Positions 17,746 to 26,404 of a DNA stretch of 64,000 bases are shown here, piece after piece. Below the pieces are notes generated by a model. It was not told the DNA's origin. It worked only from the letters and a program-made list of their open reading frames with translations, and did not search any database. The stretch's first letter is position 1. Every line of letters starts with the position of its first letter. The position numbers and the translations under genes were made by a program. The DNA is taken from assembly GCF_900142845.1 (NCBI RefSeq), contig NZ_FSRU01000001.1, forward strand, positions 496,001-560,000. Direction: 5' to 3'. Origin of the DNA: Paraburkholderia phenazinium (lineage in GTDB: Bacteria; Pseudomonadota; Gammaproteobacteria; Burkholderiales; Burkholderiaceae).

Positions 17746-20700
17746 ATGGCAAGCCTCAATAAAGCAACCTTGGCATCTTCCCTGCAGGCCGTGCGCGGTG
17801 TCGCGCAGGCTCGTCGTACGCGACGTGTTGTGATCGGCCTGCTGATCTTCCTCGTCGTATTCGGTTTGCTCGGCTTTTTCGCGGCGCCGCCGCTGATTCG
17901 CCATATTGCCGAGCAACAACTCAGCAAGCAGCTCGACCGGCCCGCCACCATTGGCCGCATCGCGCTCAATCCCTATACGCTCAGGCTCGAAGCGGATCGC
18001 ATCCATGTCGGCGAGCGCGGCGGCCAGGGCGACTTCGTCGATATCTCGCGGCTGATCGTGAAGCCGTCGTGGAGCTCGCTGTTCCGCGGCGCGCCGATCG
18101 TCGATGAGGTGCAGCTCGATTCGCCGCGTTTCAACATCATTCGCTATGACGCGCAGCGCTTCAATTTCACGGACCTGATCGAGAAGTTCGCCAGGCAGCC
18201 GTCCAAACCGGATAGCAAGCCGACGCTGTTTTCGGTGTCGAACATCCGTCTCGAGAACGGCCAGATTACCTTCGACGACCGTTTGCTCGGCGTGAAGCAC
18301 GTGATCGATCAGTGGAAGCTCGGCATTCCGTTTATCGCCACGCTGCCGTCGAAGACCGATATCTTCGTCGAGCCGCTGTTGCGCGCGCGCATCGACGGCA
18401 GCCCGCTCGCGATCGACGGCAAGACCAAGCCGTTTGCTGCTTCGCGTGAGTCGGAAGTGTCGCTGCGTTTCGACGGGCTCAATGTGCCGCAGATCCTGTC
18501 GTACGCGCCGGCGAAACTGCCGGTGACGGTGCAGACGGGCAAGCTGTCGACCGACCTGAAGCTCAATTTCGTCGTGTCCGACGACGCGCCGTCGCTGCGC
18601 GTGACGGGGACCGTCGATCTGAACGATATCGATGTGCTCGACGAGAACAAGCAGCCGTTCTTTGCTGCGCACGCGTTGCATGTCGCGGCGGCGACGCTCG
18701 AGCCGCTGAAGAGCGTGTATCACTTCGACGAGATCCTGCTTGATACGCCCACCGTCAATCTGGCGCGCGACAAGGACGGTGTGCTGAGTGTGGAGCGCAC
18801 GTTTGCGCCGGCGGTAGCGCCTGCGGCGACCAGTGCAACGGCGCAGCCCAGTGCAGCGGCATCGGCAAGCGAGGCTTCGTCCGCCGCGAGTAGTGCGAGT
18901 GCGGCAGGCGCGGCAAGTGCGCCGGAGGGGGCATCGGCCGCAACCGGCACAGCGGCGAAGGCTCCGGCGCCGCTCGACCTGGCAATCAAACGCTTCGCGC
19001 TCAATGACGGGACCATCAACGTTCAGGACGACGCGGCGGCGAGGCCCGTTGCGTTGGGTTTGAAGGGCCTGGCGGTCTCGCTCGCGGACTTCTCGACGAT
19101 TGCCCCGGCGCCCGCTCACTACACGGTGAGCACGCAATTCAAGGACAACCCCGGCTCGCTCGATGCAGCGGGTTCGCTCGGTCTGGTGGCAAAGAGCGCC
19201 GATTCGAAGCTCGACCTCAAGACGTTGTCGCTGCCGATGTTGCAGCCGTATCTCGACAGCGTGACCGCTGCCCAGGTGACCGACGGTGCACTCTCCGCGA
19301 CGGCCAACGTCAGCGCGAACTGGTCGAAATCGCCGCCGGACATTCAGGTCGGCGAGAGTCAACTGGACCTGCAATCGTTGAAGCTGGCGGCGCGCGGCAA
19401 CAAGGAGCCGGTTGTCGCGCTTGCGCAAGGCCAGGTGAGCGTGAAGGCTGTCGACGTCTCGGGCCGTAATGCGGACATCACCGGCGTCGACGCCACAGGC
19501 CTCGTGATCAATGCGCAGCGTCTGAAGGACGGCAGCATCGATCTCGCCGCGCTTGCCGGACCCCACCAGGAAGCGCAGCAACGCACGGCGATCCATGCAG
19601 TCAAGAAGGCCGAGGAACAGGGGCCGGCCTGGCACTACAAGATCGGCGAACTGAACCTGAAGGACGCGACAGCCAACTTCACGGATAACACAACGCCGCG
19701 TCCCGTCAAACTCAACATCGCCCCGCTGCAGTTGAAAGTGCAGCAGATCAGCGACGATCTGAGCAAGCCCCTGCCCATCGATCTGCAAGCGACGCTGAAT
19801 CGCAAGGGCACGTTGGGCGTAAAGGGCGACGTCACGGCCACGCCGCTCAAGCTCGCCCTGAAAGTGGACGCCAACCGGCTCGACGCGGCGGCGTTCGAAC
19901 CGTACTTCGGCGGCAAGCTCAATGCGACGATTGCCAGCGCGCTGCTGAACATGAACGGCGATCTGGCGGCGTCCCAGGTGTCGAAGGCGTTCAAGGCGTC
20001 GTATCGCGGTAACGTGGCGCTCGTCGACGTGCGCATGCTCGACAAGGTGACGTCCGACTCGTTTGCAGGATGGGGATCGCTCGCCCTGACGAACCTGAAG
20101 GCGAACTATGACGAACACGGCACGGATGTCGACGCTGCACGCGTCACCTTTTCGAACTTCTACGGCCGCGTGCTGCTGGACCCGCAGGGCAAGCTGAACC
20201 TCACGGACGTGGTCGCCCATGAGGGCGATTCCAAGCAGTCGCTCACGCGCAGCAAGAGCACCACGGAACCGGTGCCGCTGACGCCGGGGACTGGCAGTGC
20301 TGCCGGCGCTGCCGCGGTCGTGCCGGGCTCGGCTGCTGATGCGGTGCCTCCTGTTGCCATTGCTGAGGCCTCCGCGCCTGTGGCCGCTTCTGCGCCGTCT
20401 GCTGCAGCCTCTGCTTCAGGCGCTTCCGCGAAGGCGAGCACGGCCTCCGCTGCTGCGCCTCCGTCTGCTCCGGTGAAACTGCACTTCGGCCAACTGGTGC
20501 TGCAGCAAGGCCGCGTGACCTACACCGATAACTTCATCAAGCCGAACTTCACGGCTAACCTGGTCGGCATTCAGGGGACCATTGGCGCGTTCGGCACACA
20601 ATCGACGACCTCCGCGCCGGTGGACGTGGCCGCCAAGCTCGCCGCGAATGGACCGCTGTCGATCCGTGGATCGGTCAACCCGCTGATTGCCAAGCCGGCG

Positions 20701-21660
20701 CTCGACCTGACGGCGAGCGCCCATGACATCGAACTGACCAACCTCACGCCGTACTCGGCGAAGTACGCGGGCTATCCGATCACGAAGGGCAAGCTCAACG
20801 TCGATCTGCACTACAAGCTGGATAACGACCAACTGACCGCGAACAACCACATCTTCATCGATCAGTTGACGTTCGGCGATCACGTGGACAACGACACGGC
20901 GACCAAACTGCCGGTGCGTTTCGCGATTTCGCTGCTGAAGAATTCGAAGGGCGAAATCGACGTGAACATTCCGGTGTCGGGTTCGCTGTCGAATCCGGAG
21001 TTCAGCATTGGCGGGCTGATCTGGCATGCGGTGCTGAATCTGTTGGAGAAGGCCGTGACGGCGCCATTCTCGTTGCTGGCGAACGCGTTCGGCGGCAACA
21101 GTGAGGAGATGGGCTACGTTGAGTTCGACGCAGGGTCGGCAAAACTGTCGGATGCCGACAATCAGAAGCTCGATACCATCGCCAAGGCGTTGGCCGACAA
21201 GGCGTCGATTCGCATCGATCTGATCGGGCGCGTCGATCCGGCTGTCGATGCGCCTGCTTTGCGCACGGCATACGTCGAAAAGCTGGTCAAGCAGGAGAAG
21301 GTCAAGGACGTGGTGGGCAATGGCGCGAGCGTCGATCTCTCGACGGTCAACGTCGATCCCAAGGAGTACGACAAGTACCTGGCCAAGGCTTATAAAGATG
21401 CCGACTTCAAGAAGCCGCGCAATTTCGTGGGGCTGACGAAATCGCTACCCGCCGATGAGATGAAGAGCGCGCTGGCGGAACACGCGCCTGTCGACGATGC
21501 CAGTTTGCGTGAGCTGGCGCAGCAGCGTGCACAGAGTGTGCAGCAATACTTTGACGGCAAGATCGACAGCAGCCGGGTGTTCATCGTCGCGCCGAAGCTC
21601 GATGCGCAAGGTATCAAAGATAAGGGCGCAACGACGCGGGTGGATTTTGGGTTGAAGTGA
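17746..21660 (+). CDS. Giant DUF748 (AsmA-like) envelope protein
   Basis: The 1304-residue protein has one N-terminal membrane anchor (residues ~28-48, VVIGLLIFLVVFGLLGFF). A long repetitive beta-rich periplasmic body with DUF748 features follows (QLDRPATIGRIALNPYTLRL, then repeated blocks FALNDGTINVQDD, IGELNLKDATANFTDN, FGQLVLQQGRVTYTDN). Two Ala/Ser/Pro linkers lie near 355-405 and 850-905. The C-terminal ~180 residues (EMGYVEFDAGSAKLSDADNQ) look OmpA-like. AsmA-like proteins form hydrophobic grooves thought to move phospholipids between the membranes. The role of this member is inference. Confidence 0.85.
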   Translation: MASLNKATLASSLQAVRGVAQARRTRRVVIGLLIFLVVFGLLGFFAAPPLIRHIAEQQLSKQLDRPATIGRIALNPYTLRLEADRIHVGERGGQGDFVDISRLIVKPSWSSLFRGAPIVDEVQLDSPRFNIIRYDAQRFNFTDLIEKFARQPSKPDSKPTLFSVSNIRLENGQITFDDRLLGVKHVIDQWKLGIPFIATLPSKTDIFVEPLLRARIDGSPLAIDGKTKPFAASRESEVSLRFDGLNVPQILSYAPAKLPVTVQTGKLSTDLKLNFVVSDDAPSLRVTGTVDLNDIDVLDENKQPFFAAHALHVAAATLEPLKSVYHFDEILLDTPTVNLARDKDGVLSVERTFAPAVAPAATSATAQPSAAASASEASSAASSASAAGAASAPEGASAATGTAAKAPAPLDLAIKRFALNDGTINVQDDAAARPVALGLKGLAVSLADFSTIAPAPAHYTVSTQFKDNPGSLDAAGSLGLVAKSADSKLDLKTLSLPMLQPYLDSVTAAQVTDGALSATANVSANWSKSPPDIQVGESQLDLQSLKLAARGNKEPVVALAQGQVSVKAVDVSGRNADITGVDATGLVINAQRLKDGSIDLAALAGPHQEAQQRTAIHAVKKAEEQGPAWHYKIGELNLKDATANFTDNTTPRPVKLNIAPLQLKVQQISDDLSKPLPIDLQATLNRKGTLGVKGDVTATPLKLALKVDANRLDAAAFEPYFGGKLNATIASALLNMNGDLAASQVSKAFKASYRGNVALVDVRMLDKVTSDSFAGWGSLALTNLKANYDEHGTDVDAARVTFSNFYGRVLLDPQGKLNLTDVVAHEGDSKQSLTRSKSTTEPVPLTPGTGSAAGAAAVVPGSAADAVPPVAIAEASAPVAASAPSAAASASGASAKASTASAAAPPSAPVKLHFGQLVLQQGRVTYTDNFIKPNFTANLVGIQGTIGAFGTQSTTSAPVDVAAKLAANGPLSIRGSVNPLIAKPALDLTASAHDIELTNLTPYSAKYAGYPITKGKLNVDLHYKLDNDQLTANNHIFIDQLTFGDHVDNDTATKLPVRFAISLLKNSKGEIDVNIPVSGSLSNPEFSIGGLIWHAVLNLLEKAVTAPFSLLANAFGGNSEEMGYVEFDAGSAKLSDADNQKLDTIAKALADKASIRIDLIGRVDPAVDAPALRTAYVEKLVKQEKVKDVVGNGASVDLSTVNVDPKEYDKYLAKAYKDADFKKPRNFVGLTKSLPADEMKSALAEHAPVDDASLRELAQQRAQSVQQYFDGKIDSSRVFIVAPKLDAQGIKDKGATTRVDFGLK

Positions 21661-22106
21661 AGGGGGAGGGTGCGTACGATGCTCGCGTGTCGCGCTCTGC
21701 GCCTTACCCGCTACGTGGAGAACCGCTGCCGCAAGGCGGTCACGACGCGTGCCAGCACGTCGTCCCAGTTACCGCGCTGTGCCTGCGTGAAGAGTTGAAC
21801 GGCCAGGCAAGCGGCCATGACATTCTGCAGGGCGTGTGGAACACGTCGGCGGTAACGCGATCGCTATCGATCGCCGATTATCCTGTTTGATCGGGTGGCT
21901 GGACTCTAGGAATGTTCCGAAACGAAAAATGCCGGGAGCGCGATGTCCTTCGCGCTGCGCTCGTTCACGAGCTTTGCCGTATGCGGTGCCGGTCACATCG
22001 ACAACCATTTTGATACCACTCTAAGAATTTTCCCATTCCAGTCCTGGACGCCTCTCCCCATACTCTCGGCTCTTACAGCGAGAATGCGTTTTAACGCAGG
22101 GAAGAG
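21661..22106. other. 446-bp gap, possible gene remnant on minus strand
   Basis: There is no intact gene. On the minus strand a short frame at 21711-21818 (35 residues, starting MAACLAVQLFTQAQRGNWDD) has protein-like, amphipathic composition and may be the 3' end of a decayed gene. The last 80 bases are the leader of the OmpA-like lipoprotein; a weak agggaagag site precedes its ATG. No tRNA or repeat was seen. Confidence 0.35.
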
Positions 22107-23168
22107 ATGAAATTTCAGCAAACGATGGTGGCGTGCGCGCTGGTCTTAGCCGGCTGTGCGAATCAGGCCCAACGTGACCGACTGGGCATCGAAGATCCCA
22201 CCTTATTGAAGACTGGCATTGGCGCGGCGCAAGATACCGCCTCCGGCGCAGTTACGCCGCAATGGTTGAGTACCTACGCTCCGATCGCGAGCGGTGGCGA
22301 GGCGCTTGCAGCGCTGCAACAGCGGCTCGACAAATTGCCTGTCGGCCAGAACACCTATTTCCATGCGAAAGCGCAATGCTGGATCGACGCCGCGCAAACG
22401 GAGTGGCGCGCCCATGATCAGTGGGGCTTCGTCGAGGAGGCGATCGGGCAGGCTGCGATGATCACCTTCGGTCTGGAGAACGATGCGTCGCTGTCCGCCG
22501 CGAATCCGGAACTGCGCACGGTGTCGACCGTACGTCCGGATTTGTGGAAGATCGTTAATGTCATCAAGAGCGATCCAGCCACCGCACGGTGCCCGGAGGC
22601 ACAAGTGCCGCTGGCCTGTGCCGAAGTCGAACTTATGCTGGCCGGACACTACGCGTGGAGGCATGATTTCTCTGCTGCTGAGAAGGCGTTACCCGGTATT
22701 CAGGGCAACTTACGCAAGGCGGCGGAGGCGGGCTTGCAGTGCGCCCAGCCAAACATTCCGACACCCACCACGCCGACGCACACACCCGCACCGGACATCA
22801 CGTTAAGAGCTGATTCGGCCTTCCGCTTCAATGGCAGCGACCTCGCCGCTTTATTGCCGAACGGCAAGAACCAACTCAACGCGATAGCGGCTGGATTGCA
22901 AAAAGTGAAGGGTATCCGGCAACTCAACATCAGCGGTTACACAGATCGTCTCGGCAGCGATGCGTACAACCAAAATCTTTCACTTCAACGCGCACTGACG
23001 GTGAAGGCATATCTGGTCAAACGCGGTGTGACGGTGCCGATCACCGTTACAGGGATGGGCAAAACCAAACCAGTGGTGGAATGTGATCAGAAGGACCGCA
23101 GTGCACTGGTGCAATGTCTCGCGCCAAACCGGCGTGTTGAAATCGATTTTGTTCGTGGTAGCGAGTGA
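22107..23168 (+). CDS. OmpA-family outer-membrane lipoprotein
   Basis: The 353-residue protein has a lipoprotein signal and lipobox LAGC (Cys 17). A helical N-terminal domain of about 190 residues of unknown type follows (WIDAAQTEWRAHDQWGFVEE), then a Pro/Thr linker (TPTTPTHTPAP). The C-terminal OmpA peptidoglycan-binding domain (residues ~228-350) carries FRFNGSDLAALLPNGKNQL, ISGYTDRLGSDAYNQNLSLQ, RA, and NRRVEIDF. The domain order suggests an envelope anchor, with the N-terminal domain as a possible sensory or scaffolding part. It starts a four-gene unit with a response regulator, a kinase-like protein and a membrane protein. Confidence 0.85.
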   Translation: MKFQQTMVACALVLAGCANQAQRDRLGIEDPTLLKTGIGAAQDTASGAVTPQWLSTYAPIASGGEALAALQQRLDKLPVGQNTYFHAKAQCWIDAAQTEWRAHDQWGFVEEAIGQAAMITFGLENDASLSAANPELRTVSTVRPDLWKIVNVIKSDPATARCPEAQVPLACAEVELMLAGHYAWRHDFSAAEKALPGIQGNLRKAAEAGLQCAQPNIPTPTTPTHTPAPDITLRADSAFRFNGSDLAALLPNGKNQLNAIAAGLQKVKGIRQLNISGYTDRLGSDAYNQNLSLQRALTVKAYLVKRGVTVPITVTGMGKTKPVVECDQKDRSALVQCLAPNRRVEIDFVRGSE

Positions 23169-23196
23169 TTCGATATATGTTTAGGAGAACATCAGA

Positions 23197-23832
23197 ATGA
23201 CCACCATTATGATCGTGGACGACCACCCCGCGTTTAGGCTTGTTACCAAGACGCATATTGTGCAGCTCCTCGGCGTATCTGATGTCTTCGAGGCCGAGAA
23301 TGGGCAGGCGGCTGTCGAGTTGGCCCGGCTGCATTTGCCGGATCTCGTCATTCTCGATCTCGACATTCCGCGTATCAACGGACTCGAAGTCATTCCGCGT
23401 CTGAAGCTGGCTCACGCTGGTGTCCGCGTTCTGGTGCTATCAGGCCAGGACCCCTCGGCCTTCGCCCCACGCGCCATGCGTTCAGGGGCGCAGGGTTTTG
23501 TCGCCAAGTCGCAGGAAATGAAGGAGATCATGCGCGGGGTCGAAGCGGTGCTGGCTGGCTATACCGTATTTCCGATGAATGTTGGCGGTGCCGGAGCAGG
23601 TTCGTCTATATCCGCTGACCAAGAAGAAGAAAGCCTCAAGCTGCTCTCCGATAAAGAGTTGATGATCCTGCAAATGCTGTCGAAAGGAATGTCAAATAAG
23701 GCGATCGGGGACGCGCTTTTCATGAGCGACAAGACGGTGAGTACGTACAAGAGTCGCATCCAGGAAAAACTTGGCTTGTCCTCGCTCGCCGCGCTAATCG
23801 AATTTGCATCGCTGCAAAAGCTTATCGATTGA
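23197..23832 (+). CDS. LuxR/FixJ-type response regulator (BvgA/FimZ-like)
   Basis: The 211-residue protein has a receiver domain with the acidic pair Asp8-Asp9, phospho-acceptor Asp54 in LVILDLDIP, Ser in LVLSGQD and Lys in FVAKSQ, all intact. The C-terminal LuxR-type helix-turn-helix is at residues ~145-208 (LSDKELMILQMLSKGMSNKA, TVSTYKSRIQEKLG). It should be a phosphorylation-controlled transcription factor. The gene lies 28 bases after the lipoprotein gene, with tttaggagaac before the ATG. The following kinase-like gene begins around its stop codon, so the pair is probably co-translated. Confidence 0.92.
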   Translation: MTTIMIVDDHPAFRLVTKTHIVQLLGVSDVFEAENGQAAVELARLHLPDLVILDLDIPRINGLEVIPRLKLAHAGVRVLVLSGQDPSAFAPRAMRSGAQGFVAKSQEMKEIMRGVEAVLAGYTVFPMNVGGAGAGSSISADQEEESLKLLSDKELMILQMLSKGMSNKAIGDALFMSDKTVSTYKSRIQEKLGLSSLAALIEFASLQKLID

Positions 23833-23843
23833 GTCCGGCAAGT

Positions 23844-25406
23844 ATGAACATGACTACCCAGCCTGATTCCCGGGCGGGTGCGCGCGAATTCGCGCACTGG
23901 TCCTCGCGCTCGGCGCGAACGGGTTCGATCCGGTGCGCAACTGCATTGGCTAGCATCGTCGCATTCGCGTTGCTGGGCCCCCTTTCGATGCGTGCAGACG
24001 CAGCAACTGCAGTTGACGTTGGCCAAGGGGACTCTGGCGTTTCTCTAAGTGACGTGGCTTGGCATACTTCGGTGGGTGCGCTGTTCGCGCTAGCCGCACT
24101 GTTAGTTGTCGCGCTTGGTGGATGGTGTCGCGCACGCATCGCATTCGATCGGGTCATCATAAGACTGGTCGGAGTCGAGAGCGAGTGGCAACGTCGCTAT
24201 GCTGCCGTCGAGGCCCGGGAGCAGGCCGCACACGCATTGGCCGCCGCACATGCTGAGGCCGCTGCCGGGCGTGAGCGCGACCGCATTCAAAGCGCAATGC
24301 GCTATTTCATAAGCGGACCGCTGTCCGCATTAACCTCCTTGTTGGGGACGCTCCATAGCGTCGCTCTAACGCCGAACGAACGTTCCTTGGCCGGCAAGAT
24401 CCACTTAGGCATGCGTACCACGCTTCGTGCACTGGAAGACGTGCTCTTGAGCTCGCATGTCGAATCACGCGCTATTCTTCTCGCCAAAAATGTGGTGAAT
24501 GTGCGTGAACTTATCGAAGGCGTTGCTGCGTTGTTCGCTCCTACCGCCGCGCGGAAAGGCTTGCATCTGAGCGTGAGTATCGACCGGTCGATCGACACGC
24601 GCGTTCTTGCCGATAGTGATCGGCTCGGTCAAATGGTCTTCCATATGCTGAGTCGCGCGATTCGTTGCGGTGAAAGCAGTGTGATCACGATTGTCGCGCG
24701 GGCGGAGTGGCTGAATGCCGGATCGCAGCGGATTTCTATCAGCGTGAGGCACGTCGCGTCGGGAGAGACCGAATCAGCAAGTTCTCTACAAGAGCAGTTT
24801 CCTTGGTGGTTCAGCACGAACGCCCAATCAGCGGAAGTTTGCGAGGACGTCGAGTCAGGTCTGTCGCTTTGTCGGCTGCTCGCGCAACATATGCGAGGAG
24901 AACTTACGGTTGAGAACGCGTTGGGCTTCGGCTCGCGATGCACATTTAGCGCGCCGTTCACTATTGAGAGCGTGCACGCACCCGTGTCGCCGGCCAACGC
25001 TCAAGACTCGGCGGCTGGCTTTGCTCTCGCGGAGCGACAGATTGCTCATTCGCCACAAGCAGCGACCGAGTCCTTCGACCGAGCCTATCTCGAGGCGCTG
25101 TCGAATGAGGGAATCGATCTCCGTACGTTCGTAGGTAGTTGGTGCCAATCGGTGCAGGAAGACTTGCAGCGGATGCGCGGCTTGCGCGAGTTGCCTGACG
25201 CCGGCGCTCTGCGGGGTGTACTGCACAGACTGAGCGGCGCTGCAGGACTAGTTGGCGCTCGCGGTCTGATGGAGGCGCTGCAGCGTTCCAGCGTAGCCCA
25301 ACCTGAACCCGAAGCAGACGCACTCGACATGCTCGAAAAGCGCAGCGAAGCGCTGATGAAGCAACTCTGCGAAGCGATCGATCTACACGGGAGCAATCTG
25401 CCATGA
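23844..25406 (+). CDS. Degenerate membrane histidine kinase with C-terminal Hpt domain
   Basis: The 520-residue protein has membrane helices at ~33-48 and ~75-93, then a coiled coil (~110-150). The kinase dimerisation region reads RYFISGPLSALTSLLGTL where kinases have SHEIRTPL, so Tyr154 replaces the phospho-His. The ATPase region is also eroded: DSDRLGQMVFHMLSRAIR (~258-274) has His267 and Arg271 instead of the N-box asparagines, and the glycine box reads ESGLSL. The Hpt domain keeps its His (HRLSGAAGLVG, His461). It can probably relay phosphate but not autophosphorylate. A TTG at 23829 overlapping the previous stop is an alternative start. Confidence 0.8.
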   Translation: MNMTTQPDSRAGAREFAHWSSRSARTGSIRCATALASIVAFALLGPLSMRADAATAVDVGQGDSGVSLSDVAWHTSVGALFALAALLVVALGGWCRARIAFDRVIIRLVGVESEWQRRYAAVEAREQAAHALAAAHAEAAAGRERDRIQSAMRYFISGPLSALTSLLGTLHSVALTPNERSLAGKIHLGMRTTLRALEDVLLSSHVESRAILLAKNVVNVRELIEGVAALFAPTAARKGLHLSVSIDRSIDTRVLADSDRLGQMVFHMLSRAIRCGESSVITIVARAEWLNAGSQRISISVRHVASGETESASSLQEQFPWWFSTNAQSAEVCEDVESGLSLCRLLAQHMRGELTVENALGFGSRCTFSAPFTIESVHAPVSPANAQDSAAGFALAERQIAHSPQAATESFDRAYLEALSNEGIDLRTFVGSWCQSVQEDLQRMRGLRELPDAGALRGVLHRLSGAAGLVGARGLMEALQRSSVAQPEPEADALDMLEKRSEALMKQLCEAIDLHGSNLP

Positions 25407-26299
25407 CTCGACCGCTAGCGTTGATCGAAGGCGATCTGACCATTCCGTTGCCGCGTCCTTTCGACGGTTTGCCGCCGCCTTTCGGCGTGCGTCGGCGTCT
25501 GTTGCGTGAGGCGGTACATCAGGCCATTGAGGAACCCGCTCAACCGGCCTGGCGGCCCGGCATGGTTCCGCCTGGAGTGAAGCACATTCTCTCCTACAAG
25601 ATTCCACAGAGGAAAGTCGATACGTACAAAATCGACGTCGCATTGGCGGAGGCCAAGCGTTATCTGGAAATGAGTACGGTTCGTCCACGTTCGTCGCGGT
25701 CCGATCATGTGCTCGCGGCGTCAATTTTCGCGGGTTGCACAATAGCGCTGACGTGGTTGCTAGTGACCTGCTCGATAAAAGACGCCGAAAGCACGAAGGC
25801 CGTTTTGGTGAAGCATCCGGTGCTTGTCGCCGACAGTTCGCGTAGCGGCCAACCGGGAGCCACGCCCCAAACCGCGACCGGGAATACACGGACGGAAATC
25901 GCAGTGAAGACGATTTCAAACCCTGTTGCAAGCGCTTCGAGCGTTGCACCAACTGTGCTAGCGGGAACCAAAAACGCGCCAGTTGCAACCAGGCGTGTTC
26001 ACGTGACGAGCCTTGGCGAAGTGCATGTGAAGGAACGTGTGAAATTGAGTCAGGCGACCCGCCCGGCAGTGCGTCCCACGGTGTCGGTGCAGCCCGAGTG
26101 GCGCGCCGGCGTGTCGCGTCCGGATGTGGAAGCCTCGGTGGACGACGCACCTTGGCTGAATTGGGCGGCGCAGCGACATAGCTTACCCGCGACTACGCGC
26201 GCAACCACGCCAATCGACAATAGCTGGAACGGTCATATGATCCAGCGTCGCATCACCGACGATCCCGCCGCGTTCCACGTGGACCGCCGCGGTCAATAA
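25403..26299 (+). CDS. Uncharacterised single-pass membrane protein of the signalling locus
   Basis: The 298-residue protein starts in an ATGA overlap with the kinase-like gene (25403-25406), so translation is coupled. The cytosolic N-terminal ~100 residues contain FDGLPPPFGVRRRLLREAVH and RKVDTYKIDVALAEAKRYLE, a possible interaction helix. One transmembrane helix lies at ~103-123. The remaining ~170 residues are a Ser/Thr/Ala/Val-rich, probably disordered periplasmic part ending NSWNGHMIQRRITDDPAAF. I do not recognise a family. Tight coupling with the pseudo-kinase suggests it works in the same pathway. Its stop codon lies in the A-tract of the acnA terminator. Confidence 0.75.
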   Translation: MTRPLALIEGDLTIPLPRPFDGLPPPFGVRRRLLREAVHQAIEEPAQPAWRPGMVPPGVKHILSYKIPQRKVDTYKIDVALAEAKRYLEMSTVRPRSSRSDHVLAASIFAGCTIALTWLLVTCSIKDAESTKAVLVKHPVLVADSSRSGQPGATPQTATGNTRTEIAVKTISNPVASASSVAPTVLAGTKNAPVATRRVHVTSLGEVHVKERVKLSQATRPAVRPTVSVQPEWRAGVSRPDVEASVDDAPWLNWAAQRHSLPATTRATTPIDNSWNGHMIQRRITDDPAAFHVDRRGQ

Positions 26300-26323
26300 A
26301 AAAAGCCCGACCAAAGTCGGGCT
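26298..26323 (-). terminator. Rho-independent terminator of acnA
   Basis: Read on the minus strand, AGCCCGAC (26323-26316), loop TTTG, GTCGGGCT (26311-26304) is followed by seven T residues. On the plus strand the A-tract overlaps the stop codon of the preceding membrane-protein gene. Confidence 0.88.
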
Positions 26324-26332
26324 CTCAAATCG

Positions 26333-26358
26333 GCTGCGTCCTTTTGCAAGGACGCAGC
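26333..26358. other. Second hairpin between the convergent genes
   Basis: GCTGCGTCCTT (26333-26343), loop TTGC, AAGGACGCAGC (26348-26358): a perfect 11-bp stem. It lies between the acnA stop and the true terminator and has no T-tract on either side, so it is more likely an mRNA 3'-end stabiliser than a terminator. Confidence 0.5.
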
Positions 26359-26404
26359 ACCTGCAAACCAGCTTAACTCTACCGTTTGCGCTAACAGAAC
26401 AGCC

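Noticed and set aside
17701..20220. An 839-codon open frame on the minus strand opposite the DUF748 gene
   Set aside because: Arg/Gln/His-rich shadow of high-GC coding DNA. The plus-strand protein has a membrane anchor, domain repeats and a normal composition.
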